From Acanthococcus lagerstroemiae (lineage: Eukaryota > Arthropoda > Insecta > Hemiptera > Eriococcidae), in contig CM063110.1 of assembly GCA_031841125.1 (NCBI GenBank), positions 39,168,595 through 39,232,594 on the forward strand: a DNA stretch of 64,000 nucleotides, given 5' to 3'. The position numbers and the translations under genes were made by a program. Positions 1 through 10,924 of this stretch are shown here, piece by piece (position 1 is the first letter of the stretch; each line of letters starts with the position of its first letter). The notes under the pieces are model-generated. The model saw only the letters and a program-made list of their open reading frames with translations, had not been told where the DNA came from and made no database searches.

Positions 1-93
1 TCACACATTTAACAAGGCAACACATCAAAATGAAATTCGAATTTCAGGGGAGAAGATTATTGCCGTTTTGTAACTTGTAGGGTAGGTTGCTTT

Positions 94-355
94 CAGTGGC
101 GTAGCCAGGGGGGATTATGGGGATGAAGAGAATTTTTTATATGCTGGCAGTATCACAGAAAATGCGCGAAATGAAATTTAAGTTCAGATGCATAATTGAA
201 GTTGAAAAGCACAACATACTGATACGTCAATATAAAAACATACAGTCCATATTAGGTGTACCCTCTCTCTCTCTCTTCCAGTCTAACTACATTACAAGAA
301 AATGTTTGCTGACCCCCGCCCCCTTCCCCCTGGAAAAATCCTGACTACGCCACTG
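94..355. mobile_element. hAT-type MITE with 8-bp target duplication
   Basis: A 262-bp non-autonomous element. It starts CAGTGGCGTAGCCAGG and ends with the inverted counterpart CCTGACTACGCCACTG. It is flanked by perfect 8-bp direct repeats GTTGCTTT at 86-93 and 356-363. Terminal CAG...CTG and an 8-bp duplication are the hAT hallmark. The interior has no credible reading frame; the 75-codon frame across it is incidental. A diverged second copy in the opposite orientation lies at 51,103-51,373. Confidence 0.9.
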
Positions 356-363
356 GTTGCTTT

Positions 364-2960
364 AAGTTGCATAATGTCTGAACGCACCATTCCTAAAACA
401 CACGAGTTTTTAGTAACAATTGAAGTTTTTCCAGCATAATTTGTGAGCGTATTCTATGAAATAATCTGCTGTTCCACTTGCCCAGTACCTTAGTTTTTTA
501 AAGCGAAGTGTAACCTACAGTTGAATACGAAATTATTGTGTTATTTGCCTATTTCATTGTTTGTAACTCTTACATTCCTACATGCTTTGTCAATTCATTT
601 ACCTCCTTTTCTGCGTATTCCAACCCAAACTGCTTCTTTCACAAGCGCATATCTTCACAGTTTCAAATTACAAATATGATTTTGAAACGGTGATAACGCT
701 GTCAGCCTCCTAGAACGTTGTACATCTCTTCGATCTGGATTTTTTTAGAGTCGGCGCAGCCGAGCCTTATACAATGGAAAAGTAGTTCTACGCGACGCGT
801 GACGTCAGTGGTTTGTGTTTGTTTTCCATTGGCTCTTTTTCTTATCATTCGATGTTCGAGATACACGAGAGCGAATTGCGTTTGCTTTTGACAGTGGCAC
901 TTGTGGTTTTAAGTGTAAAAGTGAACGTAATCCTGCGTAAAAGAAACAGATAGGAAGATGGATCTGCAATTCTGCATTGTATTTACAGTCTCAGCAAAAG
1001 TGACTCGAGGTATTAACATAAGCAATTGATGAAAGTAGTTCATTTTGTGAGGTTTGTAATATTGTGCATGATTCTTGCTGAAATTAGGGTCTGCGTGAAC
1101 CAATTGATATTTAGTACCGTTGGAAAGAGCGTAAAATGTAGAATATTTCAGAATTGGGCCGCCGATTCAAAAATGCGTACTCACGTTGATCAAAGCTTAT
1201 CAGTAAACGCTATATCATATAATTTCTACGAGTACATGGCTCTTGAACTTAGAATCACGTGTTCTGAAAAAACAGATTTTGCTGGTTGGTTCCCTTACAC
1301 TTAACAGCGTTCAAGTGCGATTGCACTTTTTGTTCGAAGTTGGTTAGTGGAATAGCCGCCCAGATTTCAGCTGAAAAGCCGACCCTATTACTAGGCCACA
1401 AAGCGACCTGGCTTGTTTTTTTATGTAGCAGAGGTACGAAGGCATGCTTCCCGCTGTACAGCGCTCCAGTGACTGCAGGCTGTAAGCTGGGAGAAGCGAT
1501 AGGTTCTAGTCCGTTTTTTGAATTTTGTCCGCCTTGATGTCTTCTTAGAACACTATGTGGCAGAGGCGGGATTCCTCGATATTTCATTTCTGTTAGAGAA
1601 TTGTTGAATTCTGCTTATATGTTTTTGCGCCTACGCTGAAAGTTGAAACGACTAAACACCTTACTTTAGGTACCAGAAAAAGACAGTTGGAGTGAGGAGA
1701 GAGGCAAAAGTGCGAACCAAACGCAGAAGCTAGTTTCGAGCGCAGCTAACTTATTACTTTCAATGAATTCGCTTATCAGTTTACAGCGCATAGTGTGTCA
1801 TTAATCCGATTTATGGCCCAAACAGAACACCATTTTCGGCAATGATTGGTGTAGACATATTTATACGAAATTTCGTGGCTACATATTTGAAAAAGAAACA
1901 CGCGTTAGCCTAATTAATCAAAATGTAGTCCTAGGCCTACTAAAAAATTATACGAGTCCAAACGAACTACGACTCAATTACAAAACACGAGAGGCTTGCT
2001 TTCTGCTCTCTGGGCAAATGGAACAACTCAATTCGCGAAATCCAGCATCTGTGTCGGTCCCATCATATCGTGCACCGCGAAAAAAACGAAGTGACACGAT
2101 GCAATAAATTGTTCATAATGTATAAAACTCAGTTGGATATCTCAGAAGACTTGGCACAAACGCGTTATCTTTTCCACTTACTTCGAACAATTGGTAGACA
2201 TAATGTATAGGTAGTTTTTATTACCGTTAAGCGAGCTCGTTAAAATATGGGCATCAATTAAATTACCTAATACGTGTTTATCAGGATAAACGCGGTAAAT
2301 TGATCTTGTACATTTCATTCATTTCATTCAGACAAGCGTGTAACGTCAGGTTGATGGCAGTAGCACCGGAGCCAAGGAGGGCTGGGGAGCACTAGCTTCC
2401 TCTCCCCACGCGTGAAGTTTGGTGGTAGTAGTATCATTTTGCATTCTTCAATTTCAATAGAAGTTGAAGAATGAGAGTTCATTTACGCGAAACGATATCT
2501 GACCGGGTAGATAAGTTCGACACAATTTTTCTTAAAACCGGGAGGGGGGGGGGGTGGCTTAAACAGCGCAATTTTATCGTCACACGGGTGACAGACCAAG
2601 GGATGCTAGTAACAGGACTCCAACATTTAGTAAATTAAGTTTAAATTTAGGCAGAAAAATATTGTCTACGTGAAATCTACAATCCATATGTTTATGGGTT
2701 CCATTGGTGGAGCGTATGGCGATGCATGCGTGCCAAATTGGCTCTCCAGACACCGCACACCTGGCCCGGGAAACTACCCTTTCGAGTGTCGCATCAGTGA
2801 CCAAACGGACGCTTTGAGGCTGGCCCGGGCCCCCATTTCACCTCTCCGCTTCGGATTCGCGTTGTCCTGCCAGGACCATTATGGGACACCCTATTGACCG
2901 AGGCAAGATTCACTCAACATTAACCTGGAATTCGGGTGCACCACAGCAGGATACGCTTCC
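364..2960. other. No supported gene; AT-rich DNA
   Basis: Only short unrelated frames occur and none resembles a known protein. The stretch at about 720-930 is less AT-rich and looks promoter-like (separate entry). A G-run lies near 2545. The rest carries no repeat or gene that I can name. Confidence 0.4.
800..832. promoter_or_regulatory. Promoter-like motif cluster (CRE, initiator, CCAAT)
   Basis: The palindromic CRE octamer TGACGTCA is at 800-807. It overlaps TCAGTG (805-810), an arthropod initiator-like hexamer. An inverted CCAAT (ATTGG) follows at 828-832. No coding exon can be tied to it, so this rests on motifs alone and could be chance. Confidence 0.2.
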
Positions 2961-2969
2961 TTCCGTCAC

Positions 2970-3416
2970 TCTTCACCTCCTCGTCTTGGTACATGTGGGG
3001 ACGCAGGAAGGTGGTGACGGGGAGGGGGGTGTCCGCAGCAGCTCTAGGATGGTAAAGAATCGTTGTTTGTCGGTCCTCTGCTTCGACCATTCTGTCTGCA
3101 TCTTTTTCTTCATGATGATCGAGACGATGGCCGACACTCGGTTCCAGCCGCTTCCATTTTTCAGCATTTCCGGAACCGTGATCTCCACTTCGAGATGGTC
3201 GATTACGCCGTCGCTATCGCTCGTGTTGCCGCCGGGATCGATCACTATTACCGTTCCGCGCCTCTCCTGCTCCCTGGTCTCACACTCGAACAGGGTGTCT
3301 CAAGGATTGTCCTCCGCCCCTCGATCACAGTGCGTGCACACGGGGCTCGGCGCTATCGCCGTCCGATGTAAGTGCCGAAGCACCCGGGGCCGTTCAGGAC
3401 TTGGGTCAGGTAGAAC
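2970..3416 (-). pseudogene. R1-type non-LTR retrotransposon, 3' end remnant
   Basis: Read on the minus strand, the translation gives the end of an R1-like ORF2: YLTQVLNGPGCFGTYI, then a zinc-knuckle-like segment with CTHCDRGAED and LFECE, then a tail containing WNRVSAIVSIIMKKK. This matches the usual C-terminal order of the R1 clade (conserved LTQxLxGxGCF, CCHC-like knuckle, charged tail with Wxx(V/I)). A stop codon interrupts the knuckle and the knuckle region shifts frame, so it is dead. The 5' side stops at about 3416, exactly where the TTCGAA-rich end of the MuDR-like element begins. A second R1 remnant with the same LTQVL...GCFG motif is at 10.9-11.8 kb. Confidence 0.7.
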
Positions 3417-3612
3417 TTTTGAAACCGTCGTTTCGAAACCTATTTTTTCGAAAGGCCAAATTTTCGAATAACCAAAGGTTCGAGGAACATTATTTCGAAT
3501 CCCATATTTTTAAAGGTCCAGTTTTCAACAGATTATTTTTTCGAATGCTACCTCCACGAATGTCTAGTTTTTCGAAAGACAACTTTTTCGAATAGTGTAT
3601 TTCATCTTTTCC

Positions 3613-5525
3613 ATGGTAATTGACGAAGGTAAGGTAAGGGTGCAAGACGCTACTAAAATTATTACTTCGTTACGCAATCATGGCGCAGATAGTGAAAAAG
3701 AAAATACTACAGAGGGTTTCGTTTACTATCGTTCGCGAGCGACGAAAGATAAGATCTACTGGGACTGTCGGAAAACCCGCACTGACGAATGTTTAGCACG
3801 CGCCATAACTAACAATCCAGCATCGCCAGCAAACGTCTTAGTGCTGAAAGGACCCAATGAGTCGAAGCATATACTGTGAGTCACAAAAATATTCGGACAT
3901 GCAGTTTTTTTTTGCAATATTGAAAGAAGAATGGGCGGAAAGAATCCGAAAAAGTTGTATGTGGCAGGAGGTAGAGTAGGGAGTCTTAGAGCACCAATTT
4001 TGTTTGGAAAAGTACCAAAAATTAAGCATAGAAAAACACGAAATATGTAGCCAAATTAATATTCGGACACCGTGTATTTTTTCCATAAGAAATCCGACTT
4101 GATCTTACATTTTCCTGAGTAGGATTCTAGAAAATGTTCCTTTGATGATTAAAAGTTGATACCTGAATAATTGAAGCATTGCAGATTATGAGTTAGGTAA
4201 TTGCAACATCGTAGCATGACTGAATGCGAAGTTAGGTATGAATTGAAAAAATGTTTAACAAGAAAACTTTCTGCGTCCGCCTATTATAATTAGCATGCAA
4301 CCCAAAAAAAAAAACAAAATAGTTACGACCCGTCTCTAACACAACAGTACAGGAGCTAAGATGATGTGGGTTAAAATTTCATATTCTTTAAAGCTTCTAG
4401 TTTACACAAATCACTTGTGATCATCAAAGGAACATTTTCGGGATTCCTATTCAGGAAAATGTAAGATCAAGTCGGATTTCTTATGGAAAAAATACACGGT
4501 GTCTGAATATTAATTTGGCTATATATTTCGTGTTTTTCTTTTTCTGTACATAATTTTTGGTACTTCAAAAAAAAAAAAAAAAATTGGTGCTCCAAGACTT
4601 TCTACTCTACCTCCTGCCACATACAACTGTTTCGGATTTTTTTCTGCCCATTCTTCTTTCAATATTGCGAAAAAAACTGCATGTCCGAATATTTTTGTGA
4701 CTCACAGTAGTCATGCTCCAAACCAAGAGGAATGTGAAGCGGAGAAGCTTACCATCGCAGTAAAGAGGAAGGCGGCGGCGCACCCTGAAATGCCTCCCAC
4801 CCAAATACTTTGAACGGAATTGGTGGGTGTACCGTGCGGCGTCCTCAGTCAGATGCCGGACTGAAAGAACGAATGAGGAGAGAATGACGAAAGGACCTTC
4901 CACCGAATCCGCCGACGCTATCAGAATTAGGAGAAGTACCGGATGCGTTCCAGAAAACTCTGCAGGGCGAAAAATTTCTCATTTTTGACTCAGGGCCGGA
5001 AGGCGATGAAGATGAGGAGGCAGTGGAAGAAACCGAAGAGACCGAAGGGACTGGTAGAATCCTTGTCTTTGTAACACGCCAGAAACTCGAAGTACTGCGC
5101 AGGAGAGCGACATGGTTCATAGACGGTACGTTCAAGGTCACCCCGACGCTGTTCACTCAACTATTCGTCGTCTTGGGAGTTCGAAAAAGAGAAGCGCAAA
5201 ATGGAGAAGGGGTGCCTCTTCCATGTGTATACGCGCTCATGACATCGAAACGAGCGGAGGAGCGGACCAGTACACCGACGTTCTCACCGCAGTAAAGGCA
5301 GCGGTAGATGAATATCGAATTGCGAATTGTATCCCTCTACGCGTCACGTGCGATTTTGAATTGAGCATTATTAATGCTGTCAGGTCGGCATTCCCGGGCT
5401 TGCCGGTGAGCTGTTGCCTATTCCATCTAGGACAGTCGCATTATCGTAAGATACAAGAGACAGGACTGCAGGTGGCATACAATAACCAGGGGCGGATAGG
5501 TGAATTGAAATTAAGGGGGAAGTAA
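3613..5525 (+). pseudogene. Broken FLYWCH zinc finger-MULE transposase gene
   Basis: Segment one (3613-3871) encodes an N-terminal FLYWCH finger: GFVYYRSRATKDKIYWDC, then CRKTRTDEC, then a terminal GPNESKH. The second zinc-binding His falls after a MITE at 3874-4707; reading resumes at 4710 as SHAPNQEECEAEK, so the H-x-H pair spans the insertion. After degenerate frame-shifted sequence, segment two (about 4980-5500) encodes the MULE core: WFIDGTFKVTP (first Asp), LFVVLG, GVPLPCVYALMTSKRAEE, CDFELSIINAVRSAFP (second Asp) and CCLFHLGQSHYRKIQ. Reading moves between two frames near 5270, so at least one frameshift is present. The final catalytic Glu region and C-terminus are missing after about 5500. 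In this family FLYWCH is the DNA-binding finger and MULE the DDE catalytic domain; here the gene is inactive. Confidence 0.8.
3874..4707. mobile_element. Tc1/mariner-like MITE with long terminal inverted repeats
   Basis: An 834-bp element with inverted arms of about 285 bp (3874-4157 and 4420-4707), both starting CTGTGAGTCACAAAAATA. The flanking TA dinucleotides (3870-3873 left, 4708-4709 right) fit TA-target duplication, with one extra TA on the left. It sits inside the FLYWCH zinc finger. Removing it joins codons for KH to SHAP in frame and restores the expected His-x-His. It has no coding capacity. Confidence 0.8.
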
Positions 5526-6384
5526 TGTAAGAGCGGCCTTCTACAAATTTTTAAGCGGCCCAAAAAATTTTTTTGCTCCACCCCATTTTATTTACACATA
5601 GTCTATCAGGGTTCAAAAAAGCAAATGGTCACGTGGATACTCATTTTACAATTTTCCCCCTTCTTTTATCTTTTCAATTAAGAAATAGTATATTTCGTGT
5701 CAGGTGCGGAAAGTAAACGATTGCCGAGTATGCAATTTGCGGAGCGAGCTAGCGAGTGACGCAATCGTACGAGGCAATTGGTTTACTTTCCAATCCGGAC
5801 ACGTATCATGCTTTAATGGAAGATGGGAGGAAAAGGAAGAGTTCTTTTAACTGATACATCAAAATGTTGTGACAAAGGAGCTCTTCGTAAAATCGACTTA
5901 AGGGTTTCTTTCTTAGGCCAAAGAGGAACTGTTGCGGAAAGTAGCATTTTCCGCTGCTGCGGAAAGTAGCGTTTTCCGCGTGTTTACATGTGCTCGCGAC
6001 ATTTCATGGGCTACACCTGTAAATACGTACTTTTCGCAACGAAAAAACCGTTGGAAAGTTGTCTTTTCCGACCATCTTACATTAAATTGTTTTACCTCTC
6101 TGCGAAATGAAAAGAAAATTAGTATGTTTATTAATAACAGAAATACCTAATACATTATATTATTTTAATAATTAGGAGGTCTATTAAAAATAAAAGATCA
6201 TTTATATAATATTGTAGGTTGGACTAAAAAACTTGTTTATCAAATTAATTAATTTAACAATTTCCGAATACTTGCGAGGACTTATTCGTGAGCGCGTAAA
6301 GAACGTCCTCATCCTTTATTTCTGAGAGGATTTCTTTCTCGATATTCATAATCATAAGTGAATCCAAGTGATCATCTGTAAGTA

Positions 6385-6655
6385 CCCAGGGGCAATACTA
6401 TAGGGGGTGGGGGGTTGCCCCCCAATAATTTGACAGTCGGCAAATTTTGAAACTGTTCATTTGAAATTTTCATTTTTCATGAATATTTATTTGTTTATTT
6501 CTTTTTCAATTCAGAAATATTTCGATGATAAATCGGCAACTTTTTAATTGTTTGAAAATTTTGTCGTCGAATTCTTTTAAATTACAAAAAATATTTGTCG
6601 GCAAATTTTTCTTCTCCACCTCCCCAAACTGAAAGTCAAATTTCTTTTCTGAAAA
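6385..6655 (+). repeat. Direct repeat copy 1 (CAGGGGC/G-run family)
   Basis: Starts AGGGGCAATACTATAGGGGG, followed by the phrase TTTGACAGTCGGCAAATTTT, and ends near CTCCCCAAACTGAAAGTCAA. About 270 bp. It is matched by the copy at 7322-7597. The G-run start resembles other CAGGGRCG-type element ends in the window. No transposase. Confidence 0.6.
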
Positions 6656-7321
6656 TGGGTACCCTGGACTCCTGTCAGAGACTAGTCAGTCAAAGCCGAA
6701 GGTTTCAAGCTGAGTATCGAAAGTTATCTGAAAGATTGAAATAAATTAGAAATATGGAAGACACTTCGAAAATCTGAAAGTCGGTAGCGACCGTTGAATT
6801 TCGAATTTCAATGACTATTCTGTTTTTACTAGATTCTCTGTTTGATCCAGAACCTGAAATTTGAGAAAGTTGAACATTTTATTAAAATCTAAAAGTTGAA
6901 AGCAAAAGACTTCTTTTCCAATGCAACAAGCTGAATCCGATAGCAAATGTTCCATTGTTTAATTTACGGGCTTGGTCCTGGTGAATATAGGAGGGAAATC
7001 CAGAACAAAAGTCAAAACTCCATGTGTGTTTTCCATAATAATGAAAGGGAGCTTGAGGCACGGATTCCCTTAAACCGATTGACCTGAAACTTTGTAGTTT
7101 TTTTTTTTAATGTTTATTTTTTGATTTTATTGGAACCAGTTTAGGAGACGAATCAGAGGAAATTCAAAAAAAAAAAAATCACCAAGAGTAAATTACGACT
7201 ACCTTGATGTGTAAAGGAAGTTGTATGTTCCTCTCAAGTATTCCCAACATCCTGCTAGCTTACCCTCCCAGACTAGGGTATGCTCATGTGAGTGCTTGGG
7301 GGATAAGGTTTCAATGTGTAT

Positions 7322-7597
7322 TTGCAGGGACGAAACTATGGGGGGGGGGGTGAAACACCCCTAGTAATTTGGCAGTCGGCAAATTTTGAAACTGTTCATT
7401 TGAATTTTTCATTTACCAAGAACGTTCGTTTGGTTATTTTTTTTATCAATTAAAAAATATTTTGATTGAAAAATCGGTAAATTTTCAAATTAAAAAAAAA
7501 ATTTGTCAGCTAATTTTTAGTTTTCAAAAAATATTTGTCGGTTAATTTTCCTTCTTCCTCCCTCCCCAAACTGAATGTCAAGTTTCACCTCTGTAAG
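7322..7597 (+). repeat. Direct repeat copy 2 (CAGGGACG/G-run family)
   Basis: Starts CAGGGACGAAACTATGGGGG and carries the same TTGGCAGTCGGCAAATTTTG segment and TCCCCAAACTGAATGTCAAG end as copy 1. The two copies are about 940 bp apart and clearly diverged. Probably a dispersed non-autonomous element. Confidence 0.6.
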
Positions 7598-7734
7598 TAT
7601 CGACCGTAATCTATTCTTTATATGTTTCAAAATAGAAAAGGATCATTCATAAGATACTTGCACAAAGGAAATAGTCAATAAAAATTTATAAGCTATGTAT
7701 AAGGTTGAATACGCCAGTTTTTAAAAATTGTACT

Positions 7735-8105
7735 TTTTTATGACTAGAAAACAACAGACAGGACACTTTTTACAAAGTTCTTTGCAACTGCTGGGTTGGG
7801 ATTCAGCATCATCACTATTACTACCGTTATTTTCTTCTTCATCGTCCAATAAGCCTAGTTGATCAAAATCTTCTGCAAGACAGTTTTTTAAGCTGCCCCA
7901 TTTGCAAATAAAATCTCTAAATTCTCCTTTGAAGTCTTACAGGGTCAATTTCTTTCGTAATTTTTTAATATGGGAAAATAGATTTGTAAGCACTGGTACT
8001 TGATCGCTATCCAACTTATCCTTTAGCTCTGGAAATCGATTAGGGTCCAAACAACTGAAATCAGCAAATACAGCTTTGTGACTCTGAAATTTGTCCTTTA
8101 TAGTT
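7735..8105 (-). pseudogene. Unidentified transposon-protein remnant
   Basis: On the minus strand a nearly continuous translation runs through IKDTISSTIKDKFQSHKAVF, then SCLDPNRFPELKDKL, then FRDFICKWGSLKNCLAEDF and an acidic tail LDDEEENNGSNSDDAE ending with CKKCPVCCF. One stop codon breaks it in the middle. The LDPxRFPEL phrase recalls the C-terminal half of hAT-like transposases of the DUF4371/ZMYM kind, but that is from memory of family style only. Its length (about 120 codons) shows it is partial. Confidence 0.35.
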
Positions 8106-8578
8106 GATGAAATAGTGTCTTTTATTCACCCGCGGACTGGCAACGGAATTGTGAAGGGGGAATACTGTTTCTTCTTCATTCGTCGGCGTATTTTGGCTTC
8201 CTTAAGGAGCTATAGAAAGAGCAGGTGGACACTGAGTCCAGCCTGGCAGAACTGTCGATAGGTCACAAAGTGATGGCGAGTCCAAAGAAAAAATGGCTCG
8301 AACTCCAAACACGAATTTGAACAATCGCCATGGACTACGACGAGTACAAAAGTGATCAGTGTGTGCTGGATTACTTACGCAACAGTGGCCACAATGTACA
8401 CCTAAGCTAAATTTTCAATGTAAATTAATACAAATTATTTCGAAAAATTAGGCATTCGAAAAAATAATATGCCGAAAAATTAGATTTTCGGAATAATGGG
8501 TTTCAAAATAATGGTTTTCGAAGGATTGGCTATTCGAAATATTGTCATTTCGGAACGAACGGTTTCGAAAAATTGGGA

Positions 8579-9105
8579 CCATGTTGAAGAGTAGAGCGGG
8601 ATGAGATCAGGCAGCTGCCTTTGTCAAGAAGACGTTAGGCCACAAGATAAAATCCAATATCAATATGTATCAACAAAATTATATTTAATTCCACGTGTGT
8701 TACACAAAAAAAAGTAATTTCTGTTGAGAAACATCTGCTGAGAAAAAGAAAAGAGAAATAATGACTGAAAATCGCACTGTTTTACTCTTTAGAACTATGA
8801 AGATAGTATGACGATTCTTTACGCGCTCATAGGGCTTCAACCGTCGTGTCAACAGCTTTGACAATGGAAACCTTTTTTATAGAGAATTTTATGCAAAATA
8901 TTTTCAGTCTGATGTATTTTTGTAGTAAAACATCGCATTTCGAAGAAAAATCGAGAAAAAGAGGAATTATTGCTAACAATCGCACGTTTTCATACCCCCA
9001 GCAAGAAGCTCCACCGGTAAGGATGGTGGACTTTCAAGAAACATTTAGGGTAGCATTAGACCTTTGCTAGAAATTTTTTCCTTTTCATTTTCGTAATTCT
9101 CCTGG
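8579..9105. other. No supported gene
   Basis: AT-rich DNA between the MuDR-like right end and the next repeat. A 74-codon frame at 8846-9070 resembles nothing I recognise and has no splice or promoter context. Confidence 0.4.
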
Positions 9106-9107
9106 GC

Positions 9108-9420
9108 AGGGACGTACCGATGGGGGGGGGGGGGCAGGGGCAACTCCCTCCTGTAGACATTTTTCACTCAGCAGTTGGGAAAATTTACCATTTCAGTCAG
9201 GCTAGTTGGCAAAAAAATCCAACAAGTTTAAAAGGTGGTTTTTTTTTTTTTTTTTTTTTTGCTTTGATACATGATGAATTGAGAAATTGGGAAAACCCAA
9301 CAAGTCAAAATGTTTTTCTACTTTTGCTTTGATATTTGGGAATTCTGAGTTGAAAAAAATCCAAAAGGTCAGACTTTTTTTTTTTGCTTTGATACGTGGG
9401 AATTTTGAGTTAAGTCAGTT
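9108..9420 (+). repeat. Dispersed repeat with CAGGGACGTAC/G-run start, copy 1
   Basis: Starts CAGGGACGTACCGATGGGG, then CACTCAGCAGTTGGGAAAAT, then two to three degenerate units of about 75-80 bp built on CCAACAAGT...TTTGCTTTGAT(A)C/TTTGGGAATT. The copy at 46,873-47,230 has the same order of parts. It leads directly into a monomer of the right-end satellite. Confidence 0.65.
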
Positions 9421-9712
9421 GACTCAATTTTTCACGCTGAGTCGAATTTGGCGGCGACGCTCCGTTGCCGAGTACAGTCGACAATGTGGTCAAAATGGGT
9501 CCAAAAATGACTCTAGCTCAATTTGGACAACGGATTCGAGTTCGTCTCGAAAAATTGAGTATATAGCCTCCGACAATTTTTTTGCCCCGAAAAAGGCATA
9601 TAATGAGTATGGAAGAATTATCAAATTTCAAAAAAATCCAAAATGTTGAATTAAAGACTGTCTTAGACTCAATTTTTCTCGCTGAGTTCGAATTTGGTGT
9701 CAATTATCTTGT
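9418..9712 (-). repeat. Solitary monomer of the ~290-bp satellite
   Basis: Contains the satellite landmarks in order: CTCAATTTTTCACGCTGAGT, GGCGGCGACGCTCCGTTGCC, GACTCTAGCTCAATTT, CGTCTCGAAAAATTGAGT, the CCCCGAAAAA block, and the next CTCAATTTTTCTCGCTGAG. It matches the orientation seen at 55.3-56.9 kb and is opposite to the main array. It lies more than 45 kb from the array. It is more diverged than the array monomers. Confidence 0.8.
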
Positions 9713-9714
9713 CG

Positions 9715-10845
9715 GTGAATATATAATTTGAATTATGAACCTATGAACCTACAAATAGATATTGTCGGTCTGTAGGTAACTCGTACTTACAGACGGACGT
9801 AATTTTTTCTCGAGCCGATGAACCTACGGACCGATGATATCCGTCCATATGTTTATAGGTTCAGATTGGTATTTACCTGATGACCTACAAGATAATCAAC
9901 GTCGGTCAGTAGGTTCTTTTACTTATGGACCGACGTCCATTATCTTGTAGGTTACCGGTACAGATTTGAATGTACCTATCAACTTACAAGATAATTTACA
10001 TTGGTCAGCAGGTTCTTTGACCAACGGACCGACGTCGGTTCTCTTGTAGGTTGATAGGTTGATAGGTTCTGATCCCAATTTACCTATCGAGTTATGATTC
10101 TGGAACCTATGAACCTACAAACAGATATCGTTGGTCTGTAGGTAAAAGAACCTACTGACCGACGTCGATTATCTTGTAGATCGTTAGGTAAATTCGGATC
10201 TGTACCTATAAACCTACGAACGGATATCGTCGGTCCATAGGTTCATCGGCTTGAGAAAAAATTACGTCCAGTTTACCTACAGATCGACAATACCCGTTCG
10301 TAGGTTCATAGATTCAGAATTCAAATTACCTATCAACCTATAAGATAATAGACGTCAGTCCGTAGGTAAAAAAACCTACCAACCGACATCAATTATCTTG
10401 TAGGTCGTTAGGTAAATTCGGATGTGTACCTATATATAAACCTATGAACGGATATTATCGGTCCATAGGTTCATCAGCTTGAGAAAAAATAATTCAAATT
10501 ATTTGTTAATTCCTATCAACCTACAAGATAATGGACGTTGGTCCGTAGGTAAAAGAACCTACCAACCGACGTTGATTATCTTGTAGGTCGTTAGGTAAAT
10601 TTGGATCTGTACCTATAAACCTATGAATGCATATCATCGGCCCGTAGGTTCATCAGCTTGAGAAAAAATAATTCAAATTACCTATCAACCTACAAGTTAA
10701 TAGACGCTAATCCGTAGGTAAAAGAACCTACCAACCAACGTCGATTATCTTGTAGGTCAATAGGTAAATTCGGATCTGTACCTATAAACCTATGAACGGA
10801 TATCATCGGTCTATAGATTCATCAGCTTGAGAAAAAATCGCAGTT
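9715..10845. repeat. Tandem array of ~175-bp units made of short palindromes
   Basis: About six units. Each has an inverted pair built on CCTACAAGATAAT...GACGTCGGTC and GACCGACGTC...ATTATCTTGTAGG, another on ACCTATAAACCTATGAACGG / CGGTCCATAGGTTCA, and the spacer CTTGAGAAAAAAT. That spacer recurs near 10,252, 10,480, 10,657 and 10,828, giving a period of about 170-177 bp for the last three units. No coding potential. Each unit could form a hairpin. Confidence 0.85.
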
Positions 10846-10924
10846 TAAGACGAACACATTTTAGTGAAATACTAGTGCACAAAATAAAACTATCTTCGTA
10901 CCCACCTCCTGCCCACCCACCTTT

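Larger units (their letters stand above)
3417..8578 (+). mobile_element. Probable MuDR/MULE-type DNA transposon
   Basis: About 5.2 kb bounded by diverged inverted repeats rich in TTCGAA motifs: left at about 3417-3600, right at about 8425-8578. The outer ends align once the right end is complemented (TTTTGAAACCGT-CGTTTCG against TTTTTCGAAACCGTTCGTT). Inside lies a broken FLYWCH-MULE gene on the plus strand, which fits the MuDR superfamily. No clean 8-9 bp target duplication was found, so the exact ends are uncertain. The interior also holds a MITE (3874-4707), a pair of direct repeats (6.4 and 7.3 kb) and an unrelated ORF remnant (7.7-8.1 kb). Confidence 0.55.

Noticed and set aside
9715..10845. 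CRISPR-like array of repeats and spacers
   Set aside because: Units are ~175 bp with internal palindromes and no unique spacers; the context is eukaryotic.
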